The translations under genes and the position numbers were made by a program. A DNA stretch of 52,337 nucleotides from an uncultured Clostridia bacterium (GTDB taxonomy: Bacteria; Bacillota; Clostridia; Christensenellales; Pumilibacteraceae): NCBI GenBank assembly GCA_947175335.1, contig CAMWMF010000012.1, positions 1 through 52,337 on the forward strand, given 5' to 3'. The notes beneath the pieces are model-generated. The model did no database searches. It worked only from the letters and a program-made list of their open reading frames with translations, and was not told where the DNA came from. Positions 22,652-30,367 of this stretch are shown in pieces. The stretch's first letter is position 1, and every line of letters begins with the position of its first letter.

Positions 22652-25600
22652 GTGAAGATATTTATAAGCTATGGCAGAGACAATTACAGCTTCGTAGTCG
22701 AGCGCGTTGTAAAAGAGCTTTGCGCCGAGTTTGGCGACGACAGCGTTTTATTTGACAAACAGCTTAAACCGTCATACAACTTTGACGAGAGCTTACAGGA
22801 AATGATTACTGCCGCGGACGTAGTCGTACTGTTTATGACACCTCATTCCGTTCGCAAAAACGAAAGCGTGTGTTTGGACGAGATTGCGTTTGCTCGCGGC
22901 AACAAGACGCCTATAATTCCGATAATGCTTGTAGATTGCACTCCGCCGCTTTTGGTGTCGCGCATACAGTGGTTGGATTTTCGCGGCAGCTTTTTGGACG
23001 GAGATATAATAGAGGAGAACTTTAAAAAATCGTTCGGGGAGCTTGTCGATGTTATTAACGGCAAAAAGGAGCTAGACCATGGCGGCGCGCAAAACGAGCT
23101 TATTACGTTGTTAGAACCGTTCGACTTTGGCGCGCAAATGGCAGGTAGCGTAAAAAATTACGTTCCCAGGCAGCAGATGCAGCAAAAGGTTAAGTGCTGG
23201 ATATGCGACGGCGGCGAATCGTTTTTTTGGTTGACGGGCAATCCCGGTACGGGAAAAAGCAGTTTTTCCAGTTGGTGCGCATTGGAAAACGACGAGGCGG
23301 TAGGCGCGCACTTTTGTTCGTACTATCTTCCGCAAACTTGCGACGCAAAACGGCTTTTTAAGCATTTGGCGTACCACTTGTGCATGAAAAGCCCCGAGTA
23401 CGAGGAATATGTTCTTAATAATATAGACTTTCATGCGCTTAACGATTTGTCCGTTTCGGAGGTTTTTGCCACACTTTTCGTTAAGGCGGCAGGCGCAATA
23501 ACCGCGCGGCAAAACATGCTGCTCATTATCGACGGCATAGACGAGATGGAGATGTCCGTTATCAAAGAGGTGTCGGCGGCGTTGTTCGCTAACCGACTGT
23601 ATATCCCGCGCTGGTTAAAGTTTTTTATGACCTCGCGACCCGATCCCGCGCTTACGGGGCAGCTGTCTTTTATTAAGCCGGTTTCGGTCAGCGACGAGAT
23701 AGAGGACTATATACGAAGCGAAGCGGCGGCCAGAGGACTTACGTTGAGCGACAATATTGTAAATACGTTGCGTGAACACAGCGAGGGCAGCTACTTGTAC
23801 GTATCTGGCATTTTGGACGATATTGCACGCGACGGCGAGGATTGTCTTGCGCATTTGCCGAGCGGTATGGGCGCGGTATTTACCAAGTATTTCGACAGGC
23901 AGTCGCGTAACTTTAATGCACCCGAAACCACCAAAACGCTTTTGCAGGTTATGTGTGCCGCAAAAGAGCCGCTACCTGCCACTGCGCTTGCAAAAATCAT
24001 AGGAGTGTCGGAATATTCAGTGCGGCAGGTGGTTGGCGAGCTCGGTTCATTTATTACCGCCGCCGACGGCGGTTTAAGGTTTTACCACAAGCAGTTAAAG
24101 GATTGGCTTGTCGACGAAAGCAATACACATTATTGGGTGAGCGTGGCTGACGGCAATAGGTTGATTGCCGATTGGATAGCGCAAAACATAGACGATTTTA
24201 TTTTCGACGACTACATGGTCAAGTACGGGTTTATACATCTTATAGAGGAGAAAAAGTACGACGCAGTCCATGGCATACTTGCCGAAAACGAACTCCTTGC
24301 CGAAAATGCTTTTCTCGACAGCGTACTTTCGCTTGCCGCGGACGGTAAGTTTTCCGTAATATTCAAGGCGATAAAGCATCTTTGCACGCAATACGGCGAG
24401 TCCGATTTTCCGCTTCGCCGCACGATAAAGCACATGATGGAAAACGGCTGTTACGACAAGTGCGAGCAGTACATGAAAAGCGTATTCAGCTCGAAGTCGA
24501 CCGAGTGGATTAATAAATTTGCGTTGCTTATACACAGGCGCGTAAGCGGCAATATAGTAGAGGTGCGCGCGCTTTGCAACGAAAGCTGGGATAACGCGCC
24601 TGCAGACGTGCGTGCGGACATAGAGTTTTATCTCGGCGAGGCGTGCCGAGAAAACGGCGATATGGAAATAGCTTGCGGACATTACAAAAATGCTATTGAG
24701 CTTGCGGCTAAGTTTCCCAATAACTCCGCCAACTATTTGAGCCGCTTAAAGCTTATAGACATCGCTTACGTGGAGGGTAAGATCGATTTTGCTCTTTCCG
24801 AACTCAAATCGCTAAAAGTCGGGGAGTCTTTGCGGCAGGCAAACTACTTGAAAAATCGGCTTATGGGGCACGTCAAGGAAGCGCTCGGTTATTTTGACGA
24901 AGCAAAGGCGTTTTACATAAAGTCGCTCGGCATAGCCAAGAGAATAAAAAAGAACTATCTTGTTATGGAATCTTTTAACAGTATCGGCGGCGTGTGTTCG
25001 GATATCGACGAGGGATTTATGTATCTTGCCAACGGTAGAAAAATAGCGCGGGCTAACAATTACCGACTGGAATACGGCAAAAACATGACGTTCACGTCAA
25101 GATTGTTTTTGATGGACAATAAACCGATTGAGGCGGCGGACGCTGCGCGCGAGGCGGAAACCTGCTTGCTGGACGTCGGATATATGCCGGGGGCGGCAGC
25201 GGCAAAGATGCACTACGCCGTTGCACTGTACAAGCTGGGTAACTACGCCGCGGCTAAGCAATTATTAGAGGAAAGCAACGAAATATATAATAGGGAAAAC
25301 ATATACCCGCATCTTCATCTCGCCGCGATAGAGTGGCTTATTCGCGCTAACCAGCGACTGCGCTGCTATTCGCCTTTAAACACGGACGTAGATAAACTTC
25401 TCGAAGCTAACAAAAATCTCGAATATATGAGTAAAACGGTAGACGCCGTTAAGCGCGGCGTCCTTGCCAATACGGTAATGAACGAGTTTGTAAAGCTACG
25501 CGAAACGGGCGCTTACAGCATCGGTTACCATAACAAAAACTACGTTGTGGAAGCGGAGGGCAACAAGTACGTTGTGCGCGAGCCTGTCGAGGACTTCGAG

Positions 25601-26494
25601 TCCGTCGATATTCGCGTAAACGACGAAAACGATATGCTCATGTTTGCCTCGCAATCGTTGCCGTATTTAAACGCGCCGCAGTATATAGGCAGTGCATACA
25701 TGGGCGACGTGTTATGCGCTATACACGGGTTTGTGGACGGCAAATCGCTGGGCGTTATGTACGGCGATCTTGCGCCCATTGACGACTGTCTTGTAGACGT
25801 CTTGGCGGAGAATATAGCAAAAATGCATTTACAAGCCGTTCCCGAAAAGTTTACGGCAGGCTTACCGTACGGAACGGTGCGCGAGTTTTACGACTTTGAA
25901 AAGGGATTTTTGCGGCGGCTTATCGAAAAATGGTACGCGCTTATGAAGCCTTTTTACGACTCACTCGGATTGCCGGACATTGCCGTTATGCTTGACGACG
26001 GGCAAAACGTGTTGACCGAGCGACCGTTTTCGCTTTGTCACTGCGACGTCCATCGGGGGAACTTGCTTTGGGATGAAGACAGGGGCGTAATGCATTTTAT
26101 CGATTGGGAGCTAACGCAAATTGCCGACCCCGTTTACGATATTGCAATTCATTTCCATAAGATTCACTACACCGCGGCGCAGGAAAAACGCTTCCTCGAT
26201 TTGTACAAGGCTACAACCGGGTTCGATATTCCCGATATTGAAAATCAAATTGATTATTACCGTAAAGCGGAAGAGGTAAAGAGCAACATTATCGACGGCA
26301 TACGTTGCATTATGGAAATACCTCAAACTTACGACGACACCGCCAAACGGTTTGCCGAGCGCTATCTGTTTAAGCTTAATTATTTGTCGGCGCGGTTCGG
26401 CTTTAAGCTTAAAGTAAACTCTGCGGAAGAACTGTACAAAATTCTCTGCGACAACAAAGCAAGAGTAGCTGACATTATAAACGGTAAAGCGTAA
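22652..26494 (+). CDS. TIR-STAND(NACHT-type) NTPase-TPR-APH kinase fusion protein
   Basis: A 1280-residue four-part protein starting at GTG 22652 with a GGAGGAAG Shine-Dalgarno. The TIR domain is at about 1-135: MKIFISYGRD, then AADVVVLFMTPHS and CLDEIAFA, where E77 sits at the position of the NADase glutamate. A STAND-type NTPase follows at about 165-350, with Walker A GNPGTGKSS (196-204), Walker B LLIIDGIDEM (290-299) and a TSRPD sensor (327-331). A winged-helix-like region runs to about 515. A helical TPR array spans about 640-910. The C-terminal kinase is of the aminoglycoside/choline phosphotransferase type (about 955-1250), with catalytic loop H1130-x-D1132-x4-N1137 and metal-binding D1151 (IDWE). 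All key residues are intact. TIR-STAND-TPR proteins are typical of bacterial immunity; a C-terminal APH-type kinase is not a combination I know. Confidence 0.88.
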   Translation: MKIFISYGRDNYSFVVERVVKELCAEFGDDSVLFDKQLKPSYNFDESLQEMITAADVVVLFMTPHSVRKNESVCLDEIAFARGNKTPIIPIMLVDCTPPLLVSRIQWLDFRGSFLDGDIIEENFKKSFGELVDVINGKKELDHGGAQNELITLLEPFDFGAQMAGSVKNYVPRQQMQQKVKCWICDGGESFFWLTGNPGTGKSSFSSWCALENDEAVGAHFCSYYLPQTCDAKRLFKHLAYHLCMKSPEYEEYVLNNIDFHALNDLSVSEVFATLFVKAAGAITARQNMLLIIDGIDEMEMSVIKEVSAALFANRLYIPRWLKFFMTSRPDPALTGQLSFIKPVSVSDEIEDYIRSEAAARGLTLSDNIVNTLREHSEGSYLYVSGILDDIARDGEDCLAHLPSGMGAVFTKYFDRQSRNFNAPETTKTLLQVMCAAKEPLPATALAKIIGVSEYSVRQVVGELGSFITAADGGLRFYHKQLKDWLVDESNTHYWVSVADGNRLIADWIAQNIDDFIFDDYMVKYGFIHLIEEKKYDAVHGILAENELLAENAFLDSVLSLAADGKFSVIFKAIKHLCTQYGESDFPLRRTIKHMMENGCYDKCEQYMKSVFSSKSTEWINKFALLIHRRVSGNIVEVRALCNESWDNAPADVRADIEFYLGEACRENGDMEIACGHYKNAIELAAKFPNNSANYLSRLKLIDIAYVEGKIDFALSELKSLKVGESLRQANYLKNRLMGHVKEALGYFDEAKAFYIKSLGIAKRIKKNYLVMESFNSIGGVCSDIDEGFMYLANGRKIARANNYRLEYGKNMTFTSRLFLMDNKPIEAADAAREAETCLLDVGYMPGAAAAKMHYAVALYKLGNYAAAKQLLEESNEIYNRENIYPHLHLAAIEWLIRANQRLRCYSPLNTDVDKLLEANKNLEYMSKTVDAVKRGVLANTVMNEFVKLRETGAYSIGYHNKNYVVEAEGNKYVVREPVEDFESVDIRVNDENDMLMFASQSLPYLNAPQYIGSAYMGDVLCAIHGFVDGKSLGVMYGDLAPIDDCLVDVLAENIAKMHLQAVPEKFTAGLPYGTVREFYDFEKGFLRRLIEKWYALMKPFYDSLGLPDIAVMLDDGQNVLTERPFSLCHCDVHRGNLLWDEDRGVMHFIDWELTQIADPVYDIAIHFHKIHYTAAQEKRFLDLYKATTGFDIPDIENQIDYYRKAEEVKSNIIDGIRCIMEIPQTYDDTAKRFAERYLFKLNYLSARFGFKLKVNSAEELYKILCDNKARVADIINGKA

Positions 26495-26523
26495 GCGTTA
26501 CGCAATAGGTAATTTGTTTTGCC

Positions 26524-26552
26524 TTGACAACTCGTGCGTGTTGTATTATAAT
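26524..26552 (+). promoter_or_regulatory. Promoter of the FAD oxidoreductase gene
   Basis: Perfect TTGACA (26524-26529), 17-bp spacer, perfect TATAAT (26547-26552), only 20 bp before the ATG. It separates this gene from the TIR gene upstream. Confidence 0.9.
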
Positions 26553-26571
26553 TGTTTAGGAGAAAATAATT

Positions 26572-27936
26572 ATGAATTACGACGTTATTATTATCGGTGC
26601 CGGCCCGGGTGGAATATTCTCTGCCTACGAGCTGCGCAACAGCGGACTGCGCGTGGCGGTATTCGAGGAGGGCAACGAGCTTTCCAAGCGTAAATGCCCG
26701 ATCGACGGCGACAAAATCAAGTCGTGCATAAGCTGTAAAACGTGTTCTATTATGTCCGGCTTCGGCGGCGCCGGCGCGTTTTCGGACGGCAAATATAATA
26801 TTACAAACGACTTTGGCGGAAGCCTTTACGAGCATATCGGCAAGAAAACCGCCTTGGATTTGATGGAGTACGTGGATAGTATTAACGTTGCACACGGCGG
26901 TGCGGCGACCAAGCGATATTCCACGGCGGGTTCGCCGTTCCACAAAATCTGCACGCAGAACAAGCTGCACCTTTTGGATGCAAACGTGCGCCATTTGGGT
27001 ACGGATATTAATTACACCGTGCTTTCCAATCTTTACGCCGAGCTTAAAGACAAGGTGGACTTTTACTTTAATACACACGTCGGAGACATCAAAAAGACCG
27101 CGAGCGGCTTCGAGGTCGTGGCGGACAAAAGTTATTCGTGCAAGTATTGCATTGTTTCGGCGGGCAGGAGCGGCAGCAAGTGGATGGAAAAGGTGTGCAA
27201 CAATCTCGGCATTGTTACGCATTCCAACCGCGTTGATATCGGCGTAAGGGTGGAGCTTAACGCCGAGGTGTTCGAGCATATAACCGACGAGCTTTACGAG
27301 AGCAAAATAGTATACACTACCGAAAAGTACGAGGACAGAGTGCGCACCTTCTGTATGAACCCGCACGGCATTGTCGTCAACGAAAATACCAACGGCATTA
27401 TTACCGTGAACGGGCACAGCTTCGAGGACGAATCGCGCAAGACCAACAACACCAACTTCGCCTTGCTTGTGTCCAAGCACTTCTCTGAGCCGTTCAAGGA
27501 CAGCAACGGCTACGGCGAGAGCATTGCGCGGCTTTCAAACATGCTCGGCGGCGGCGTTATAGTGCAACGCTTCGGCGATATGGTGCGCGGCAGGCGCAGT
27601 ACGCAAAAGCGTATCGAGGAAAACCTTGTTGTGCCCACGCTCAGCGCGACGCCCGGGGATTTGAGCCTTATTCTGCCTAAGCGTATTCTCGACGGCATAA
27701 TCGAAATGATTTACGCGCTCGACAAGGTTGCAAACGGCACGGCAAATGACGAAACGCTTTTGTACGGCGTAGAGGTCAAGTTCTATAATATGGAAGTGGA
27801 AACGGACGAAAACCTCGAGGTCAGTCACAAAGGGCTTTATATAATAGGCGACGGCAGCGGTGTGACGCACTCGCTTTCGCACGCGTCGGCAAGCGGTGTG
27901 CACGTCGCGCGGCATATCCTTTCGAGAATAGCGTAA
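26572..27936 (+). CDS. FAD-dependent dehydrogenase, COG2509 type
   Basis: A 454-residue flavoprotein of unknown substrate. The N-terminal Rossmann dinucleotide-binding motif IIGAGPGGIFSAYEL (about 6-20) ends in the acidic VFEEG strand. A cysteine-rich segment C-P...CISCKTC (about 43-60) and SGFGGAGAFSDGKYN are characteristic of the COG2509 family. The C-terminal block YIIGDGSGVTHSLSHASASG closes the FAD site. An AGGAGA Shine-Dalgarno lies close to the ATG, and a terminator follows, so it is a single-gene transcription unit. Members are common in anaerobic Firmicutes; no function is firmly assigned that I know of. Confidence 0.9.
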   Translation: MNYDVIIIGAGPGGIFSAYELRNSGLRVAVFEEGNELSKRKCPIDGDKIKSCISCKTCSIMSGFGGAGAFSDGKYNITNDFGGSLYEHIGKKTALDLMEYVDSINVAHGGAATKRYSTAGSPFHKICTQNKLHLLDANVRHLGTDINYTVLSNLYAELKDKVDFYFNTHVGDIKKTASGFEVVADKSYSCKYCIVSAGRSGSKWMEKVCNNLGIVTHSNRVDIGVRVELNAEVFEHITDELYESKIVYTTEKYEDRVRTFCMNPHGIVVNENTNGIITVNGHSFEDESRKTNNTNFALLVSKHFSEPFKDSNGYGESIARLSNMLGGGVIVQRFGDMVRGRRSTQKRIEENLVVPTLSATPGDLSLILPKRILDGIIEMIYALDKVANGTANDETLLYGVEVKFYNMEVETDENLEVSHKGLYIIGDGSGVTHSLSHASASGVHVARHILSRIA

Positions 27937-27966
27937 TAATATCCTAAATATATTAGGCGCTTCAAT

Positions 27967-27998
27967 GAGCTTATTCCTTTCGGAACAAGCTCTTTTTT
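27967..27998 (+). terminator. Terminator after the FAD oxidoreductase gene
   Basis: GAGCTT-A-TTCC pairs with GGAA-C-AAGCTC (one A/C mismatch) around a TTTC loop, followed by six Ts. Confidence 0.9.
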
Positions 27999-28084
27999 GT
28001 GCTGTAATATGTCATTTAAAATGCAACGTAATCGGTGAGCAAATAGTTTAGAATAGTGGAGTAAACAGCTAGAGGAGGATTATT

Positions 28085-28352
28085 ATGGAAAATAACGAAC
28101 ACTTTTCGCGCGAGTATGCGCTCAATCGCAATACAATCAACTTGTTCGGCGTTGTGGGCATGTATAAAAGCGCGTTCGGTAAGTGTATTAATTATTCAGC
28201 TATTCAGCAGAATTAAAAATGCGCTGAAAAATTTTCCGCAAGTTCAATTTGACAATCGGCATGTATTTATAGACGTACCCAAGCCGGCGGAAATGTTTAC
28301 GGCAATATTAACGCTGCATTCGGCATTGAGTTATTTGTTTACACTTAATTAA
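28085..28352 (+). pseudogene. Small ORF with probable frameshift, unknown family
   Basis: A full AGAGGAGGA Shine-Dalgarno precedes ATG 28085, which opens a 43-codon frame (MENNEHFSREYALNRNTINL through YSAIQQN, stop 28214-28216). Codon use then becomes convincing in another frame, continuing SRIKNALKNFPQVQFDNRHV and VPKPAEMFTAILTLHSALSY to the stop at 28350-28352. Joined, they would make a protein of about 90 residues. I do not recognise the family. The strong ribosome site suggests a once-functional gene now carrying an indel; alternatively the 43-residue product is real and the rest is chance. The spacer 28353-28469 holds only the promoter of the next gene. Confidence 0.45.
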
Positions 28353-28361
28353 ACGATTGTC

Positions 28362-28390
28362 TTGTGTTTTTGTCGATAATATGGTATAGT
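28362..28390 (+). promoter_or_regulatory. Promoter of the carbonic anhydrase gene
   Basis: TTGTGT (28362-28367), 17-bp spacer, TATAGT (28385-28390), 80 bp before the ATG. Confidence 0.65.
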
Positions 28391-28469
28391 ATTAATCATA
28401 AAATAACAAACGATATGCGTATGCTATGCACATATTTTATCGAACAACACGAGGAGATTAATAGGTAGT

Positions 28470-29021
28470 ATGAAACACGACAATATATCGGCATCCGTTG
28501 CGTTGGAAAAGTTGAAGCAAGGCAATATAGCTTATATAAATTCTGCCGTCGGCGCAGGGGACATATCGCCCGAAAGACGTATGTATACAAGTGAACACGG
28601 ACAAAAGCCGTATGCCGTTGTCGTAAGTTGTTCCGATTCCCGAGTCATTCCCGAAAGTATTTTTTCGGCGGGTATAGGGGATTTATTTGTAATACGAGTT
28701 GCCGGCAATGTTATAGACAGCACTCAGCTTGGTAGTATTGAATATGCCACCAAGCATTTGGGATGCAAGCTTGTTGTCGTACTCGGGCATACCGGATGCG
28801 GCGCGGTGACGGCAGCGGTTAATGAAAACGGCGGGTACGTGAAATTTATCACCGACGAAATAAAGCATGCTATAGGTGACGAACATGACACCGTTAAGGC
28901 AAGTGTTCTCAATGTAAAACAAAGCGTAGCAAAAATACAACAGCTGTTGAATAATGCCGACTTCGTTACTATGGGCGCGCTATATCATACCGATAGCGGC
29001 GTTGTGGATTTTGAACTGTAA
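28470..29021 (+). CDS. Beta-class carbonic anhydrase
   Basis: Interconverts CO2 and bicarbonate in the cytosol. The 183-residue protein has the beta-class zinc and proton-relay motifs: CSDSR (C54, D56, R58) and GHTGCGA (H107, C110). The AGxGDLFVIRVAGN segment (67-80 region) between them is also typical. It starts at ATG 28470 with a GAGGAG Shine-Dalgarno a little upstream. The length is at the short end for bacterial beta enzymes (about 190-220) but all catalytic residues are present. It is monocistronic, with separate promoters before it and after it. Confidence 0.93.
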   Translation: MKHDNISASVALEKLKQGNIAYINSAVGAGDISPERRMYTSEHGQKPYAVVVSCSDSRVIPESIFSAGIGDLFVIRVAGNVIDSTQLGSIEYATKHLGCKLVVVLGHTGCGAVTAAVNENGGYVKFITDEIKHAIGDEHDTVKASVLNVKQSVAKIQQLLNNADFVTMGALYHTDSGVVDFEL

Positions 29022-29033
29022 TTACCATAACAC

Positions 29034-29062
29034 TTGACAAGCATGTATTTGTTATGTACAAT
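29034..29062 (+). promoter_or_regulatory. Promoter of the two small envelope-protein genes
   Basis: Perfect TTGACA (29034-29039), 17-bp spacer, TACAAT (29057-29062), 30 bp before the ATG at 29092. Confidence 0.85.
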
Positions 29063-29091
29063 TATATAAAACAAATCCAGAGGAGACGATT

Positions 29092-29637
29092 ATGGACAAA
29101 AAGACAGTACATATAGTTGTATCCGTAATTTTGGGTATTGCGGCTTTTACTATTGTCGCCACAGCGATATCTTTACTTTTTGACGCAATTTTGGCAAACG
29201 ATCCTATAACAATTACCGAACCCGTCAAAAATGTTGAAGATACTATATTGTACATAAAACACTCGTCGATAGCTGTGTTTTGTATAGCTATCCCTGCCGT
29301 GGTGTGCTATTTTCTTACTTACTTTTCCAAATCCAAAAAAGTATTCGGGTTTATATCTGCGTTGCTCAGCCTTGTGGTTATAGCGATGTGCTTAGGCTTT
29401 ATTTTCGACTTGCGTGGCATTGTTCTTGCCTATAAAGAAGGTGCAAACACAAGCTATTCTTTGGCTTCCGCGTACTTTTCCGAGCTCGGAAAAATGTTTA
29501 TATCATTTTTGTTCCCGGCGGCGTACTTTACAGTGATTACGGTATCCTCGTTCCGCACCGAAAAGTCTGCTGCGCAGCCCGCACCCACGGCACAGCCTGA
29601 ACAAACCGTTATAGCAACGCCCGAACAAGGAGAGTAG
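29092..29637 (+). CDS. Small four-helix membrane protein, unknown
   Basis: A 181-residue protein that I do not recognise. Four hydrophobic segments are visible at about 5-30, 63-83, 88-112 and 139-158, joined by short loops. The C-terminal ~20 residues are rich in Pro, Ala and Gln and probably cytoplasmic (PAPTAQPEQTVIATPEQGE). An AGAGGAG Shine-Dalgarno precedes the ATG. The next gene begins 2 bases after the stop, so the two proteins are co-expressed and may interact in the membrane. Confidence 0.75.
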   Translation: MDKKTVHIVVSVILGIAAFTIVATAISLLFDAILANDPITITEPVKNVEDTILYIKHSSIAVFCIAIPAVVCYFLTYFSKSKKVFGFISALLSLVVIAMCLGFIFDLRGIVLAYKEGANTSYSLASAYFSELGKMFISFLFPAAYFTVITVSSFRTEKSAAQPAPTAQPEQTVIATPEQGE

Positions 29638-29639
29638 AC

Positions 29640-30146
29640 ATGAAAAAGATTAAAGTATTTTTAGCGCTTATATTCTCGCTTGCGTGCATGTTCTCGCTTG
29701 TCGCTTGCGGCGGCAATAACGGGTATTATGTAGAGGATAGCTTCGACGCCGATATTTCTTATTATACATACGATGGAGGACATGCGTCGGCTTCGGTAGA
29801 GTTCCAAGTATATATTGCGGATAAAGGCAAGAATGAAATTTCATACACCTTGACTATGTACTATTACGGGGAAAAAATAGAATCCGAATCATTTACCAGT
29901 ACTTGTAATTCTAACGGGAAAGAAACAGTTGACGTATCTAAATATTGGTCGGTAGATTATTATAAGTCCAATGTATCAGAATATGGTTTTGATGTATGGC
30001 TGACCAATGTTAAGGTGACAAAAAGCTCGTCTATAGACAGCGCATACGTCGGTTTGGCAATCGGTTTTGGCGTAGCCGGCGGATTGATTTTGGCAGGAAT
30101 AATAGTGCTGTACATTTGTTTGAACAAAAAGGGCGCTAAGGCATAA
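29640..30146 (+). CDS. Small lipoprotein with C-terminal membrane helix, unknown
   Basis: A 168-residue protein with a lipoprotein signal (LVAC, C23), then a short beta-rich extracellular domain rich in Tyr, Ser and Asp (about 30-135). A C-terminal transmembrane helix (about 140-161, VGLAIGFGVAGGLILAGIIV) ends in a positively charged LNKKGAKA tail. Having both lipid and helix anchors is unusual for so small a protein. It is coupled to the four-helix protein upstream. No family was recognised. A strong hairpin follows at 30185-30221. Confidence 0.75.
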   Translation: MKKIKVFLALIFSLACMFSLVACGGNNGYYVEDSFDADISYYTYDGGHASASVEFQVYIADKGKNEISYTLTMYYYGEKIESESFTSTCNSNGKETVDVSKYWSVDYYKSNVSEYGFDVWLTNVKVTKSSSIDSAYVGLAIGFGVAGGLILAGIIVLYICLNKKGAKA

Positions 30147-30184
30147 GTGTCATAAACGTGCTGTTATAAAAATTCACATTATTT

Positions 30185-30221
30185 TATAACTCGGCAAAGC
30201 TGACTGCTTTGTCGAGTTATA
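30185..30221 (+). terminator. Strong hairpin, probable terminator
   Basis: A 16-bp stem (30185-30200 with 30206-30221, a single G-T pair) with a 5-nt loop. The following run ACTATTTTAC is only moderately T-rich. Confidence 0.7.
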
Positions 30222-30230
30222 CTATTTTAC

Positions 30231-30259
30231 TTGACATTTTTATATTTGTGTGGTAAAGT
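30231..30259 (+). promoter_or_regulatory. Promoter of the dnaG-rpoD operon
   Basis: Perfect TTGACA (30231-30236), 17-bp spacer, TAAAGT (30254-30259). The leader is about 100 nt and contains GCAATTACCG and CGGTAATC stretches that can pair around a central AT-rich part. Confidence 0.7.
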
Positions 30260-30367
30260 ATTATGGCTAAAATGCCTTAGTCTATGCAATTACCGAATAG
30301 GGATAGCTATTAGATGAAAAATTGCTATGGTAAACGGTAATCATGGCAAGAATTATTAAGAGGGTTT

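Noticed and set aside
22652-27936. TIR protein and FAD oxidoreductase as a two-gene defence operon
   Set aside because: A consensus promoter (26524-26552) lies between them and the oxidoreductase belongs to a widespread housekeeping-type family, so linkage alone is not evidence.
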